This document shows positions 7,755 to 15,446 of a stretch of DNA of 35,602 nucleotides, piece after piece. The position numbers and the translations under genes were made by a program. Position 1 is the first letter of the stretch. Each line of letters begins with the position of its first letter. Source of the stretch: Phycisphaerales bacterium (GTDB lineage Bacteria; Planctomycetota; Phycisphaerae; Phycisphaerales; SM1A02); the NCBI GenBank assembly GCA_029246705.1, contig JAQWMQ010000042.1:1-35602 (forward strand), written 5' to 3'. Below the pieces are notes generated by a model, which saw nothing but the letters and a program-made list of their open reading frames with translations, made no database searches and was not told the origin of the DNA.

Positions 7755-9722
7755 ATGTCCTTCGAAGCAGCCGTTCACGCCAAGGCGATTCAACTGGACC
7801 ATCTCGTGCTCGACATGTGTGCCGAAGCTGGAGCAGGGCACCCGACTTCCGCCATGAGTCTCGGTCACATCACCACGGTGCTGATGTACCACACCATGCG
7901 CTGGGTCCCCAACCACCCGCTCTACCCGACATCCGATCGCCTGGTGCTTTCGGAAGGACACGCCGTCCCCATCGTCTACGCCGCCTGCGCCGATCTCGGT
8001 GTCCACTTCGGCAAGGAAGGCGAGCTTCGTCCGATGACCACGGACGATGCCAAGACCCTCCGTGCGATCGATTCGCACATCGACGGTCACCCCAACCCGA
8101 TGGAAGGGTTCCCCTTCTTCGATGCCGCCACCGGTTCGCTCGGCATGGGGCTCTCGGTTGCCGCGGGACTCGCGGTCGCCGCTCGTCACGATGGATACGA
8201 CAAGCAGATCTACTGCATCATCGGTGATGGTGAATCCCGTGAAGGTCAGATCTGGGAAGCGATCGACTTCATCATGGACCACAAGCTTTCCAACGTGGTT
8301 CCCATCTTCAACTGCAACAGCTACGCCCAGGCCGGCAAGGTCTCCAACCAGCAGTCCTCGGGTGTGACCGCCAAGAAGCTCGAAGCGGCCGGCTTCATCG
8401 CCGAAGTGATCGACGGACACGCGCCCGAAGCGATTCGCGCCGCCCTCGAGATCGCCGCCCAGAAGGGTGCGGCAGGCGAGCCCGTGGCCATCGTCGCCAA
8501 CACCGTCAAGGGCTGGGGTTCCCCGGTCTGCCAGGGTGGTGGTTGGCACGGCAAGCCCGTGACCGGTGAGAAGCTCGAGCTCGCGCACGAGGAACTCGAT
8601 ACCCTGCGCGTCCAGCTGACCACCTCGCTGGTCGCCGGCGACGACCTCAAGATCTACCCGCCCGCGGAATCATCCGCCCCCGTCAACGACATCCGTGAAG
8701 CCCCGAGTTTCACCGAAGCGATGAAGGCCTACGACATGGCCTCGGTGCTCGCCACCGGAAAGCTCTCGACCCGCAAGGCGTTCGGGCTGGCCCTTCGCGC
8801 GCTCGGTCACGTGAACTCATCGGTCTTCGCGCTCGATGCGGACGTGAAGAACTCGACCTTCACCGAATGGTTCGGTGACGACAAGGCGCTCGAGAACCGC
8901 ATGGTCGAGTGCAAGATCGCCGAGCAGAACATGATCTCCGTCGCCGCGGGACTTTCCAGCGCCGGCAAGATCCCCTTCGCCGCGACCTTCTCCAAGTTCA
9001 TGACCCGGGCCTACGATCAGATCGAACTCGCGCTCAACAGCGGTTCGAACCTCAAGATCATCGGTTCCCATTCGGGTATCGGCGCCGCCTCCGACGGACC
9101 GAGTCAGATGTCGCTGCCCGACATCGCCTGGTTCCGCTCGTTCTCGACGATGACCGATCACCGCGGCAACCCCGGTTGCTACGTGCTTCAGCCGGCCGAC
9201 GCCTTCGCCGCCTACGGGCTGACCCAGGTGATGGCCGACTACCAGGGCCTCTGCTACATGCGGACCTGCCGTCCCGATGTCGAGTTCCTCTACGACGATT
9301 CGACGATCTTCAACCTCGGCGGCTTCGAGGTGCTCACCACTGGTCGCGACCTGCTGATCGTCTCCGCCGGCTACATGCTGCATGAATGCAACAAGGCGCT
9401 CGAACTGCTCGACAAGGCCGGTATCGACGCCTCGCTGGTGGACCTCTACTCGCTTCCATTCGATCCCGACGGACTGCTCGACATCGCCAACGACAACGGT
9501 GGCATGGTCCTCACCGTCGAGGACAACTACGGTGGCGGACTCGGTTCCGCGGTCGCGGATGCGGTCACTGGTTCGGGAGACGGGTTCACCATCGAGCAGA
9601 TGCACGTCGGACGCATTCCGAAGTCGGCTCGTACCGTGGAAGACGAGCTCGCCTACCTCGGTCTCCGCTCGAAGGACATCGCCAAGCGAGCCGCCTCGAT
9701 GCTCGGTGTGGCTGCGGTCTGA
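7755..9722 (+). CDS. tkt: Transketolase
   Basis: Transfers two-carbon ketol units between sugar phosphates in the pentose phosphate pathway, with thiamine diphosphate and a divalent metal. The 655 residues carry all three domains. Seen: AGAGHPTSAMSLG (His29), LSEGHAVPIVYA (His69), SHIDGHP, the cofactor-binding GDGESREGQIWEA (residues 157-169), GGGWHGKPV, the catalytic Glu390 in KIAEQNMISVAAG, and the C-terminal domain. Insertions and motif spelling resemble the animal-type enzyme (ATGSLGMGL, AEQNM) more than E. coli TktA. It probably forms its own transcription unit behind the leader at 7356-7754 and ends 15 bases from a convergent gene. Confidence 0.97.
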   Translation: MSFEAAVHAKAIQLDHLVLDMCAEAGAGHPTSAMSLGHITTVLMYHTMRWVPNHPLYPTSDRLVLSEGHAVPIVYAACADLGVHFGKEGELRPMTTDDAKTLRAIDSHIDGHPNPMEGFPFFDAATGSLGMGLSVAAGLAVAARHDGYDKQIYCIIGDGESREGQIWEAIDFIMDHKLSNVVPIFNCNSYAQAGKVSNQQSSGVTAKKLEAAGFIAEVIDGHAPEAIRAALEIAAQKGAAGEPVAIVANTVKGWGSPVCQGGGWHGKPVTGEKLELAHEELDTLRVQLTTSLVAGDDLKIYPPAESSAPVNDIREAPSFTEAMKAYDMASVLATGKLSTRKAFGLALRALGHVNSSVFALDADVKNSTFTEWFGDDKALENRMVECKIAEQNMISVAAGLSSAGKIPFAATFSKFMTRAYDQIELALNSGSNLKIIGSHSGIGAASDGPSQMSLPDIAWFRSFSTMTDHRGNPGCYVLQPADAFAAYGLTQVMADYQGLCYMRTCRPDVEFLYDDSTIFNLGGFEVLTTGRDLLIVSAGYMLHECNKALELLDKAGIDASLVDLYSLPFDPDGLLDIANDNGGMVLTVEDNYGGGLGSAVADAVTGSGDGFTIEQMHVGRIPKSARTVEDELAYLGLRSKDIAKRAASMLGVAAV

Positions 9723-9737
9723 CCCACCTCGAGCGCG

Positions 9738-11327
9738 TCAGTCCATGAGCTCACGGCTCTTCAGGTATTCGATGATCTCCTCGTAGGCGTTCACACGCCC
9801 CAGCGGGGAGATCGTCTCATTGGTGGTGTTCGTTCGAACGTGGATGGGTGATTCCTCGAGGTCCGGGTCGATGCCCAGCACACCAGCGAGTGCCGCGACG
9901 CCGAGTTCCCGGTACCGCTCGTCACGTTCTCCGACGAGGACCCTGCTCCTGGTTCGAAGGCATTCGGCAACCGCCGGATCCCTTCTTGCAAGGATCAACA
10001 GGTCTCGTTCCGACCAGTCCACCGAGGTCAGGGGGTCGATGATGCCGGTTTCAGGATCGAACGGCCATGGCGGAAAGGCATCACCCGGTCCTGGCATGCC
10101 GAAGGCGGCACGCCAGGCATCCCAGTTGGTGCCGCTCTGTCCTTGGTTCCCGAGCACGCGAGCTCTTTCGACCTCGTCCCGCACGGTGAAATGAATCAGT
10201 TCTCGTTCCGGGCCGAGTGGGGTCCGACATGCCGGCCAGGTCCCGCCCGCTTCGTCCGTGAACGCGTTCTCGCCTCGATAGAGGTTCACCAGACCCAGGT
10301 GTTCGAAGCTGACGGCATCCGGCGCGATCGCCCAGGCTCTTCCGAAGGTGTCCGGTTCCCCGGCAAGCAGGCCCAGCGCCGCACGGCCTCCCGCACCTTC
10401 ACCCAGCAGCAGTCGAGCTTCTGGTTGCGCGATCGTCCTGAACCGAACGTCCAGCCACGGAATCAGTTCCTCGACCAGTGCCCTTCGACGGGCACCGTTG
10501 AGTGCGGAGTCCTCGAAGTAGTGATGACCGAAGAGGCCGATGGGATCAAGGATCACCCAGATCGCCTCCGGCAGGATCAAGCTGAGTTCCCGCTGTCGAG
10601 TGAGCTTCGCAAGTCGTGCGGCGACATCCCCGGCCGGCTGGTATTCCGGAATCACGAAGATGGTCGGCCAGAATCGGCGGTCTGCTCGAAGGTTTTCATA
10701 CTCGCGAGGGAGAATCACCCAGGCTTCTTGAACGGCCCGCTCGCCGAGGTGTTCTGGAATCAGCTCGGTGGGTCGAGTCACATGGACGAGATGGTTCGTC
10801 TCGGTTTGCACGGATGGCTGCGGGCAGATTCCGTTCAGTTCGAGGGTGATGACGTCCCGGACCTCGGGGTCGAGCTCGATCTCGACGGTCGGACCGATGA
10901 GATCCCCCGGTGCGCCGGGTCCGGGGCCGTTGCTTGGCAGGTCGATCACGACCTGGGCCTTGAACCGACCGCCGAGGTCGATGGGATCCACGGGGAAGGC
11001 AGCGTCGGGCTTGCCCAGCTGCAGGACCTGGGTCTTCGGTTCGAATCGCACGCCGGGGCCGGACATCGTCCAGGATGCCACTGGTTGTGGCAGGAAACCG
11101 ACCCACTTCTCGGCAAGCTGGCCACGGCGTGCCAAGCTGCTGTCATCGAGATAGAGCACGACTCGGGCCCCCGCGGGTGGTGAGCGCACCAGCTCCCTCA
11201 GGGCGGGGGTGCTCGAGACCAGGAACATATCCGGCTCGAGATCGATCGAAATCGATGGGGGGGTCAGCTCGCCCTGGGGGCTTGAGAGCTGGCAACTGAG
11301 CAAGATCGTGGACAAACAGGGCGTCAT
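9738..11327 (-). CDS. Esterase-fold (alpha/beta hydrolase) protein with the catalytic serine replaced
   Basis: A 529-residue protein with an N-terminal beta-rich part and an alpha/beta-hydrolase domain of the putative-esterase (PF00756-like) kind from about residue 190. Landmarks are GHHYFEDSALNGARRRALVE, LIPWLDVRFR, AWAIAPDAVSFE and LVNLYRGENAF. In active relatives the nucleophile elbow reads GHSxGG; here it is GEGAGG, with Gly311 where the serine should be. The usual C-terminal D-H of the triad is also not evident. I infer a non-catalytic member. ATG 11327 is chosen because the open frame upstream of it is antisense to the neighbouring lipoprotein; it gives a short hydrophobic start with LLSC, possibly a weak lipoprotein signal. 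Convergent with tkt. Confidence 0.8.
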   Translation of the reverse strand: MTPCLSTILLSCQLSSPQGELTPPSISIDLEPDMFLVSSTPALRELVRSPPAGARVVLYLDDSSLARRGQLAEKWVGFLPQPVASWTMSGPGVRFEPKTQVLQLGKPDAAFPVDPIDLGGRFKAQVVIDLPSNGPGPGAPGDLIGPTVEIELDPEVRDVITLELNGICPQPSVQTETNHLVHVTRPTELIPEHLGERAVQEAWVILPREYENLRADRRFWPTIFVIPEYQPAGDVAARLAKLTRQRELSLILPEAIWVILDPIGLFGHHYFEDSALNGARRRALVEELIPWLDVRFRTIAQPEARLLLGEGAGGRAALGLLAGEPDTFGRAWAIAPDAVSFEHLGLVNLYRGENAFTDEAGGTWPACRTPLGPERELIHFTVRDEVERARVLGNQGQSGTNWDAWRAAFGMPGPGDAFPPWPFDPETGIIDPLTSVDWSERDLLILARRDPAVAECLRTRSRVLVGERDERYRELGVAALAGVLGIDPDLEESPIHVRTNTTNETISPLGRVNAYEEIIEYLKSRELMD

Positions 11328-11498
11328 GGGTCCCCAACGTATCGAGCCAGGCGGCCTTGCCTTGGTTTTCGGGCCTCCTAACCTGTTTTTGACCCCCTGC
11401 GGTGGGATTTGAACACAGCCTCGGCCCCGACCATGCCGATATCGTGATGAGAGGGCATTCCCCGGGAGTGCCGAACCGTCACTGGAGACATTCTGACC

Positions 11499-12359
11499 AT
11501 GACTTCCGTCAACCCGAGATCCTGCCTCTTCACCAGCATCATCGTGAGCGGGCTGCTCGCCCTGCTGCTTGGTGGCTGCACTGGTCCGAACTCCACCGAG
11601 CGCGTGATCGGCAGTACCACCAACTCGTTCAGGGCCAGCGTCCAGGGCAGCGCGACCGTCGACGACGGCGTCGTCCAGTATCGCACCCAGGGCGCGATCA
11701 ACATCGAGATCGACTCCATCGGGGGCAACATCAAGGTCGTCGGCAACCCCGACGCCACGGTGACCACCGTCGAGGTCGTTCGCGAAGCGAGTCATGGCTA
11801 CCTCCGTGGATCCGAACCCTACGAAGCGCTCGCCCTCACCGACTGGTCCTCCGAGATCACACCGGGCCCCGGCCCGCTTGAGACCCTTCGAGTGCGAACC
11901 GCCTATGACGGACCCGAGGCCTGGTACCTGCAGACCCACATCCGCATCGAGACCCCCGACCTCTCCGGAGTGACCGTCCGCACGCCACGTGGTTCGGTCG
12001 AGATCATCAACAACAGCGGCAGGGTCGATGTCCAGACCGAAGAGGGCGGGATCCTCGTCGCCACCACCCATCCGCAGCTCGAGGACAACGTGCTGATCGG
12101 CAACGAAGGTGACATCGACTACCGCATTCCTGCCGGGTCGACCGGGGACTTCGACATCGCGGTCATCGATGGTGACATCAAGACCAGGATCACTGCGGGT
12201 CAGTGGCGCTATCTCAACCGCGGCAACAGCCCCGATGTCGTGAACGCCACCCTCAATTCCGGCAGCAACCCCGTGGTCATCCGCACCACCGAGGGCGACA
12301 TCCGGATCGCGGTGGTGAAGAATCCCCACGGATACGGCCCGATCCGTTCCGGCGTCTGA
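11499..12359 (+). CDS. Lipoprotein with beta-solenoid-like (DUF4097-like) repeats
   Basis: A 286-residue predicted lipoprotein. The signal peptide IIVSGLLALLLGGC puts the lipidated cysteine at residue 27. The mature part alternates short beta-type strands with Gly and Asn turns (INIEIDSIGGNIKVVGNP, VTVRTPRGSVEIINNSGRVD, TEEGGILVATT, FDIAVIDGDIKTRI, VVIRTTEGDIRIAVV). This resembles the DUF4097 putative adhesin fold, though I cannot search to confirm it. A GGAG lies 11 bases before ATG 11499. Transcribed away from the esterase-like gene; its stop lies one base from the convergent gene at 12361. Function unknown; probably surface or periplasmic. Confidence 0.82.
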   Translation: MTSVNPRSCLFTSIIVSGLLALLLGGCTGPNSTERVIGSTTNSFRASVQGSATVDDGVVQYRTQGAINIEIDSIGGNIKVVGNPDATVTTVEVVREASHGYLRGSEPYEALALTDWSSEITPGPGPLETLRVRTAYDGPEAWYLQTHIRIETPDLSGVTVRTPRGSVEIINNSGRVDVQTEEGGILVATTHPQLEDNVLIGNEGDIDYRIPAGSTGDFDIAVIDGDIKTRITAGQWRYLNRGNSPDVVNATLNSGSNPVVIRTTEGDIRIAVVKNPHGYGPIRSGV

Positions 12360-12360
12360 G

Positions 12361-12984
12361 TCAATCCGACGACTTGTTCCGGTAGCTCAGCACCTTCTCT
12401 CGAAGTTGCCGGCATTCCGCCTTGTTCATTCCCTTGATCCAGATGTGCTGGCCACGACTGCGTAGCAGGTCGACGGAATGAAATCGTCGGCCGATCGACA
12501 GTCGCCGAAAGGACCGGCTGAAGGGTCCGAACCCTCGACGGATCCGCACGGTCCTTATGCCCGACCACTTCAGGAGGGGAATCGTGTTCTTCATGCCTCG
12601 AATCACCTGGATGCCTGAATCGTCGACGATCCAGCGGAGGTCGTACCCCAGTTCCCGACGAGACCGGGCACTCAGGAGACGGCTTGCGAACACGCCGGTT
12701 GCGATGATCAGCAGTGGGGTGCCGCAGCAGGTCCACTCCCACGTGCCGCGGCTCAACATCAGGCCGACCTCGATCGCGATCGCAAGGCTGACCAGCATGA
12801 TGAAGTTGAAGAGATCCACCTTGAGCGAATCGTTCGCGCGCTGCATGCCCGTGATCACGAGTACCCGTCCGAAGGTGCCACCGCATTCCGGGCATTGACC
12901 TTCGGTCGGCAGGCCGGTGAGCTCGTAGTTGCACTTGCGGCAATGCCTCGTACCTTCCTTGTTCGATGTCCGTGTGTCATTCAT
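12361..12984 (-). CDS. Zinc-ribbon membrane protein with PH-like tail, paralogue A
   Basis: A 207-residue protein of unknown function. It has a zinc ribbon CRKCNYELTGLPTEGQCPEC near residues 15-34, two membrane segments (FIMLVSLAIAIEVGLML and PLLIIATGVFASRLL), and a soluble tail. In the tail, LRWIVDDSGIQVIRG...LLKWSGIRTVRIRRG has the look of a bacterial PH/YcxB-like domain (a G-I strand followed by W-x-x-I). Its ATG follows the stop of the upstream paralogue with no spacer and in the same frame, so the pair are surely cotranscribed and translationally coupled. Both arose by tandem duplication judging by identical order of parts. Confidence 0.82.
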   Translation of the reverse strand: MNDTRTSNKEGTRHCRKCNYELTGLPTEGQCPECGGTFGRVLVITGMQRANDSLKVDLFNFIMLVSLAIAIEVGLMLSRGTWEWTCCGTPLLIIATGVFASRLLSARSRRELGYDLRWIVDDSGIQVIRGMKNTIPLLKWSGIRTVRIRRGFGPFSRSFRRLSIGRRFHSVDLLRSRGQHIWIKGMNKAECRQLREKVLSYRNKSSD

Positions 12985-13641
12985 TCATTCGACATCATCT
13001 GCCTTTCGGCGCGAGCGGATCTCCTGCAGAAGCGCGTTCGCCTGTTCTTCATCCAGGCCGAGCTTGTAGAGGTCGTCCTTGTGACTGAACCCGAGGGTCC
13101 AGGCCTTCTTGAACGGCCGTCCTCTCTCATCGATCCGGTATCGGGTCGAGCTCGGCCTCGACTTCGATCTGGCGTGCCTGCGATGCATGGTGATTTCCAC
13201 GATGTCTCGCCAGGGGGTGTAGTGTTCCTCATTGCTCTCGGCGCTCTCGAAATAGATGCCCGAGGCCTCGACCAGCCAGCGGTAGTCGCCTCCGGTGGCC
13301 TTGCGTACCTGCATTCGCCTCAGCTCACGTCTGAGAGTCAGTAACAACACGAACAAGGATGTGACGCACAGGACGAAAGACGTCGCCAACCTGATGGAAA
13401 TCACGAACCAGATGATCATCGAGCAGGCGAAGAGGGTTGCACTCCCCATCTTCCACCATCCACGGAATCGCCGACAACCGTAGATGATCAACATGTCGCT
13501 GAAGGGTTGCCCGCATTCGGGGCAGATTCCCTCGACACCCAACCCGGTCAGCTCGTAGCCGCAGTGACGGCAGATCTGCTTGCTCCCCCAGACCTTGCCG
13601 GACAAATATCCGGCGGCATCGGTCTTCGGTCGAGTTCTCAT
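12985..13641 (-). CDS. Zinc-ribbon membrane protein with PH-like tail, paralogue B
   Basis: A 218-residue protein of the same build as its neighbour: ribbon CRHCGYELTGLGVEGICPEC, two membrane segments (ATLFACSMIIWFVISIRLA and FVLCVTSLFVLLLTL), and a PH-like tail with YRWLVEASGIYFES...YTPWRDIVEITMHRR. The extreme C-terminus is rich in Lys, Arg and Asp. Two starts are possible: ATG 13641, or ATG 13656, which adds five residues and lies in the same CATG that starts rlmE on the other strand. Neither has a clear ribosome site. The shared CATG implies a very compact divergent arrangement with rlmE. Function unknown. Confidence 0.82.
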   Translation of the reverse strand: MRTRPKTDAAGYLSGKVWGSKQICRHCGYELTGLGVEGICPECGQPFSDMLIIYGCRRFRGWWKMGSATLFACSMIIWFVISIRLATSFVLCVTSLFVLLLTLRRELRRMQVRKATGGDYRWLVEASGIYFESAESNEEHYTPWRDIVEITMHRRHARSKSRPSSTRYRIDERGRPFKKAWTLGFSHKDDLYKLGLDEEQANALLQEIRSRRKADDVE

Positions 13642-13654
13642 GTAGTCTCTGTCC

Positions 13655-14302
13655 ATGCGTGAAATCCAGGACCATTTCTTTCGAGAAGCCAAGCGTAAAG
13701 GATATCGTTCTCGTGCAGCATTCAAGCTGATCGAGATCGACGACCGCAAGCATCTGCTCTCCAAGGGCGATCTGGTGCTCGACTGTGGCGCTGCTCCCGG
13801 TTCCTGGCTGGAGGTCGCCTCTCCCCGGGTCGGGCACCGTGGTCGGGTGCTGGGCGTCGATCTCAAGCCGATCGATGAACGGGGTCTTCCCCAGAACGTC
13901 CAGGTGATAGAAGGGGACGTGCTCGCCTGCGATGTCCCGGGCAAGCTGGGGGATCTCGCTGATGTCGTTCTTTCCGACATGGCACCCTCGACCACCGGAA
14001 CGCCGTCGGCGGATCATTTTCACTCCGCCCGTCTCTGTGACGACCTTCTCGACCGCCTGCCTGGCTGGTTGCAGCGTGGTGGTCACTGCGTGATGAAGGT
14101 CTTCGAGGGTGAGGCCTACCCGGACCTCCTCAAGCGATCGGGCCGCATGTTCGAGAAGTCCAAGGGTTTCAAGCCGAAGGCTTCCCGTTCCTCTTCGGTG
14201 GAGATCTTCATGGTCTGCCAGGGCTTTCGAGGTCCCGACCCGGAGGGCATCGAGCCCGATGACCCCCAACAGGCCCCTCGCAAGAAGCCGACCGGTTGGT
14301 GA
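13655..14302 (+). CDS. rlmE: 23S rRNA 2'-O-methyltransferase RlmE (FtsJ/RrmJ)
   Basis: RlmE methylates the 2'-OH of U2552 in the A-loop of 23S rRNA during late 50S assembly. The 215 residues show the K-D-K-E catalytic tetrad: Lys24 in RAAFKL, Asp108 in LSDMAPSTTG, Lys148 in VMKVFEG and Glu183 in SRSSSVEIF. The S-adenosylmethionine loop is VLDCGAAPGSWLEV (residues 41-54), and LGVDLKP follows. The C-terminal 25 residues are Pro/Asp/Lys-rich and extend a little beyond the usual end. No clear Shine-Dalgarno precedes ATG 13655, but the N-terminus fits the family. Confidence 0.96.
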   Translation: MREIQDHFFREAKRKGYRSRAAFKLIEIDDRKHLLSKGDLVLDCGAAPGSWLEVASPRVGHRGRVLGVDLKPIDERGLPQNVQVIEGDVLACDVPGKLGDLADVVLSDMAPSTTGTPSADHFHSARLCDDLLDRLPGWLQRGGHCVMKVFEGEAYPDLLKRSGRMFEKSKGFKPKASRSSSVEIFMVCQGFRGPDPEGIEPDDPQQAPRKKPTGW

Positions 14303-14470
14303 GCTCGAATACGGCTGATTCCGCCTGACCGCATGGTGCATTCGGCATTTTCTGCACCTCGCAGGATTTCTGATCCTCGGTGGATGTCTCCTCGGGAGCT
14401 CCCAGCGGTGTTTTTGAACTGGCGCACGGCTTGCTTCTCTCCATCCAACAACGATGACTGGAGAAGCACA

Positions 14471-15358
14471 ATGAACAGCATCACGAACACACTCGCGCAT
14501 GCACCGACAACGCAGCTCAAGCCGGATCACGATGGTCCGGAGAAGACCAAGAACCAGGCCAACTTTCAGACGGTCATGGATGTCGAGGTCATGCCTCCCG
14601 ATGACTGCAGGGGGTGTCACGGGTATGCCAATGAAATCGACATGGAGGCCTTCTTTGCTGCCTGGGGCAGTACGGATTCCCACTTTGATGTCGATGCCAA
14701 CGGCGTCGTCGATGGTGGCGACCTGACCATTCTCCTGGCCGGACAGAACCCGCAACCCATGGCGGGTTCGGTTGATGACGTCCTGTCGCAGTGGGGCATG
14801 CAGGGTGAATCCACCGCCGACGTCAATGGTGACGGCATCGTCGACGGTGAGGACCTGGTCCTTGCCCTTGCGGGCCCCGCAGTCGATGAGCCCGCCGAAG
14901 CTCCTGAGGAGGACGGGGTTGAGCACCAGACCAAGCTCGAGACCCTGCTTGCTGACTGGGGCACCGATGCTGCTCGAAGCGATCTCACCGGTGACGGGAT
15001 CGTCGACGGGCTGGATCTTTCGTTCCTGCTCGGTGGCAGGGGTCGCGATAACGGACAGGACTCGACCGTGGGTGTCGAAGCCACTGAGCTGCCCGGTCTC
15101 ACCGCCAGCGTGCCGTCTCACATCATCGATCCACTGACCATCATGAAGATGGATGGTGCACGAGCCGCCACGAAGGATCTCGGTGCACGCATCTTCGACC
15201 AGATCCAGACCATGGGCTTCGAGAAGCATCCTCCCCGGAATCTCGGAAGCCTGGTCGACGCCTTCAAGCTCGGCCCGACCGATTCAAAGGCTCTGCTCTC
15301 GAACATTGCTGAACTCTTCGGCAGCGATGATGACCGCAAGGACGTGGCTCGAGGCTGA
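14471..15358 (+). CDS. Protein with three dockerin-like repeats and no signal peptide
   Basis: A 295-residue protein I do not recognise as a whole. It contains three units, each a short helix ending in WG followed by a calcium-loop-like dockerin repeat: FFAAWG...DVDANGVVDGGDL (57-91), VLSQWG...DVNGDGIVDGEDL (104-135) and LLADWG...DLTGDGIVDGLDL (157-189). In most planctomycete proteins such repeats sit at the extreme C-terminus of secreted proteins; here they are central, and about 105 further residues follow. The N-terminus (MNSITNTLAHAPTTQLKPDH) has no signal peptide. GGAG lies seven bases before ATG 14471. It may be intracellular or exported by another route; a terminator follows. Confidence 0.8.
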   Translation: MNSITNTLAHAPTTQLKPDHDGPEKTKNQANFQTVMDVEVMPPDDCRGCHGYANEIDMEAFFAAWGSTDSHFDVDANGVVDGGDLTILLAGQNPQPMAGSVDDVLSQWGMQGESTADVNGDGIVDGEDLVLALAGPAVDEPAEAPEEDGVEHQTKLETLLADWGTDAARSDLTGDGIVDGLDLSFLLGGRGRDNGQDSTVGVEATELPGLTASVPSHIIDPLTIMKMDGARAATKDLGARIFDQIQTMGFEKHPPRNLGSLVDAFKLGPTDSKALLSNIAELFGSDDDRKDVARG

Positions 15359-15403
15359 GACCTCATCGCGTAACGATCGAGTCGTTCCACATCTGTGGGC
15401 GTG

Positions 15404-15433
15404 GCCCGTCTCCCCTGGGGAGGCGGGCTTTTT
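15404..15433 (+). terminator. Rho-independent terminator
   Basis: GCCCGTCTCCCC, loop TG, then GGGGAGGCGGGC and TTTTT: a strong stem closed by a five-T run, 45 bases after the stop at 15358 and just before the convergent dapL. Confidence 0.85.
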
Positions 15434-15446
15434 CATTGACGATCGC

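Noticed and set aside
11328-12329. Long N-terminal extension of the esterase-like gene
   Set aside because: It is antisense to the lipoprotein gene and low in recognisable sequence; the protein begins sensibly at ATG 11327.
14606-14620. CxxCH (CRGCH) motif in the three-repeat protein as a c-type haem site
   Set aside because: No signal peptide and no cytochrome features around it; a single short motif is likely chance.
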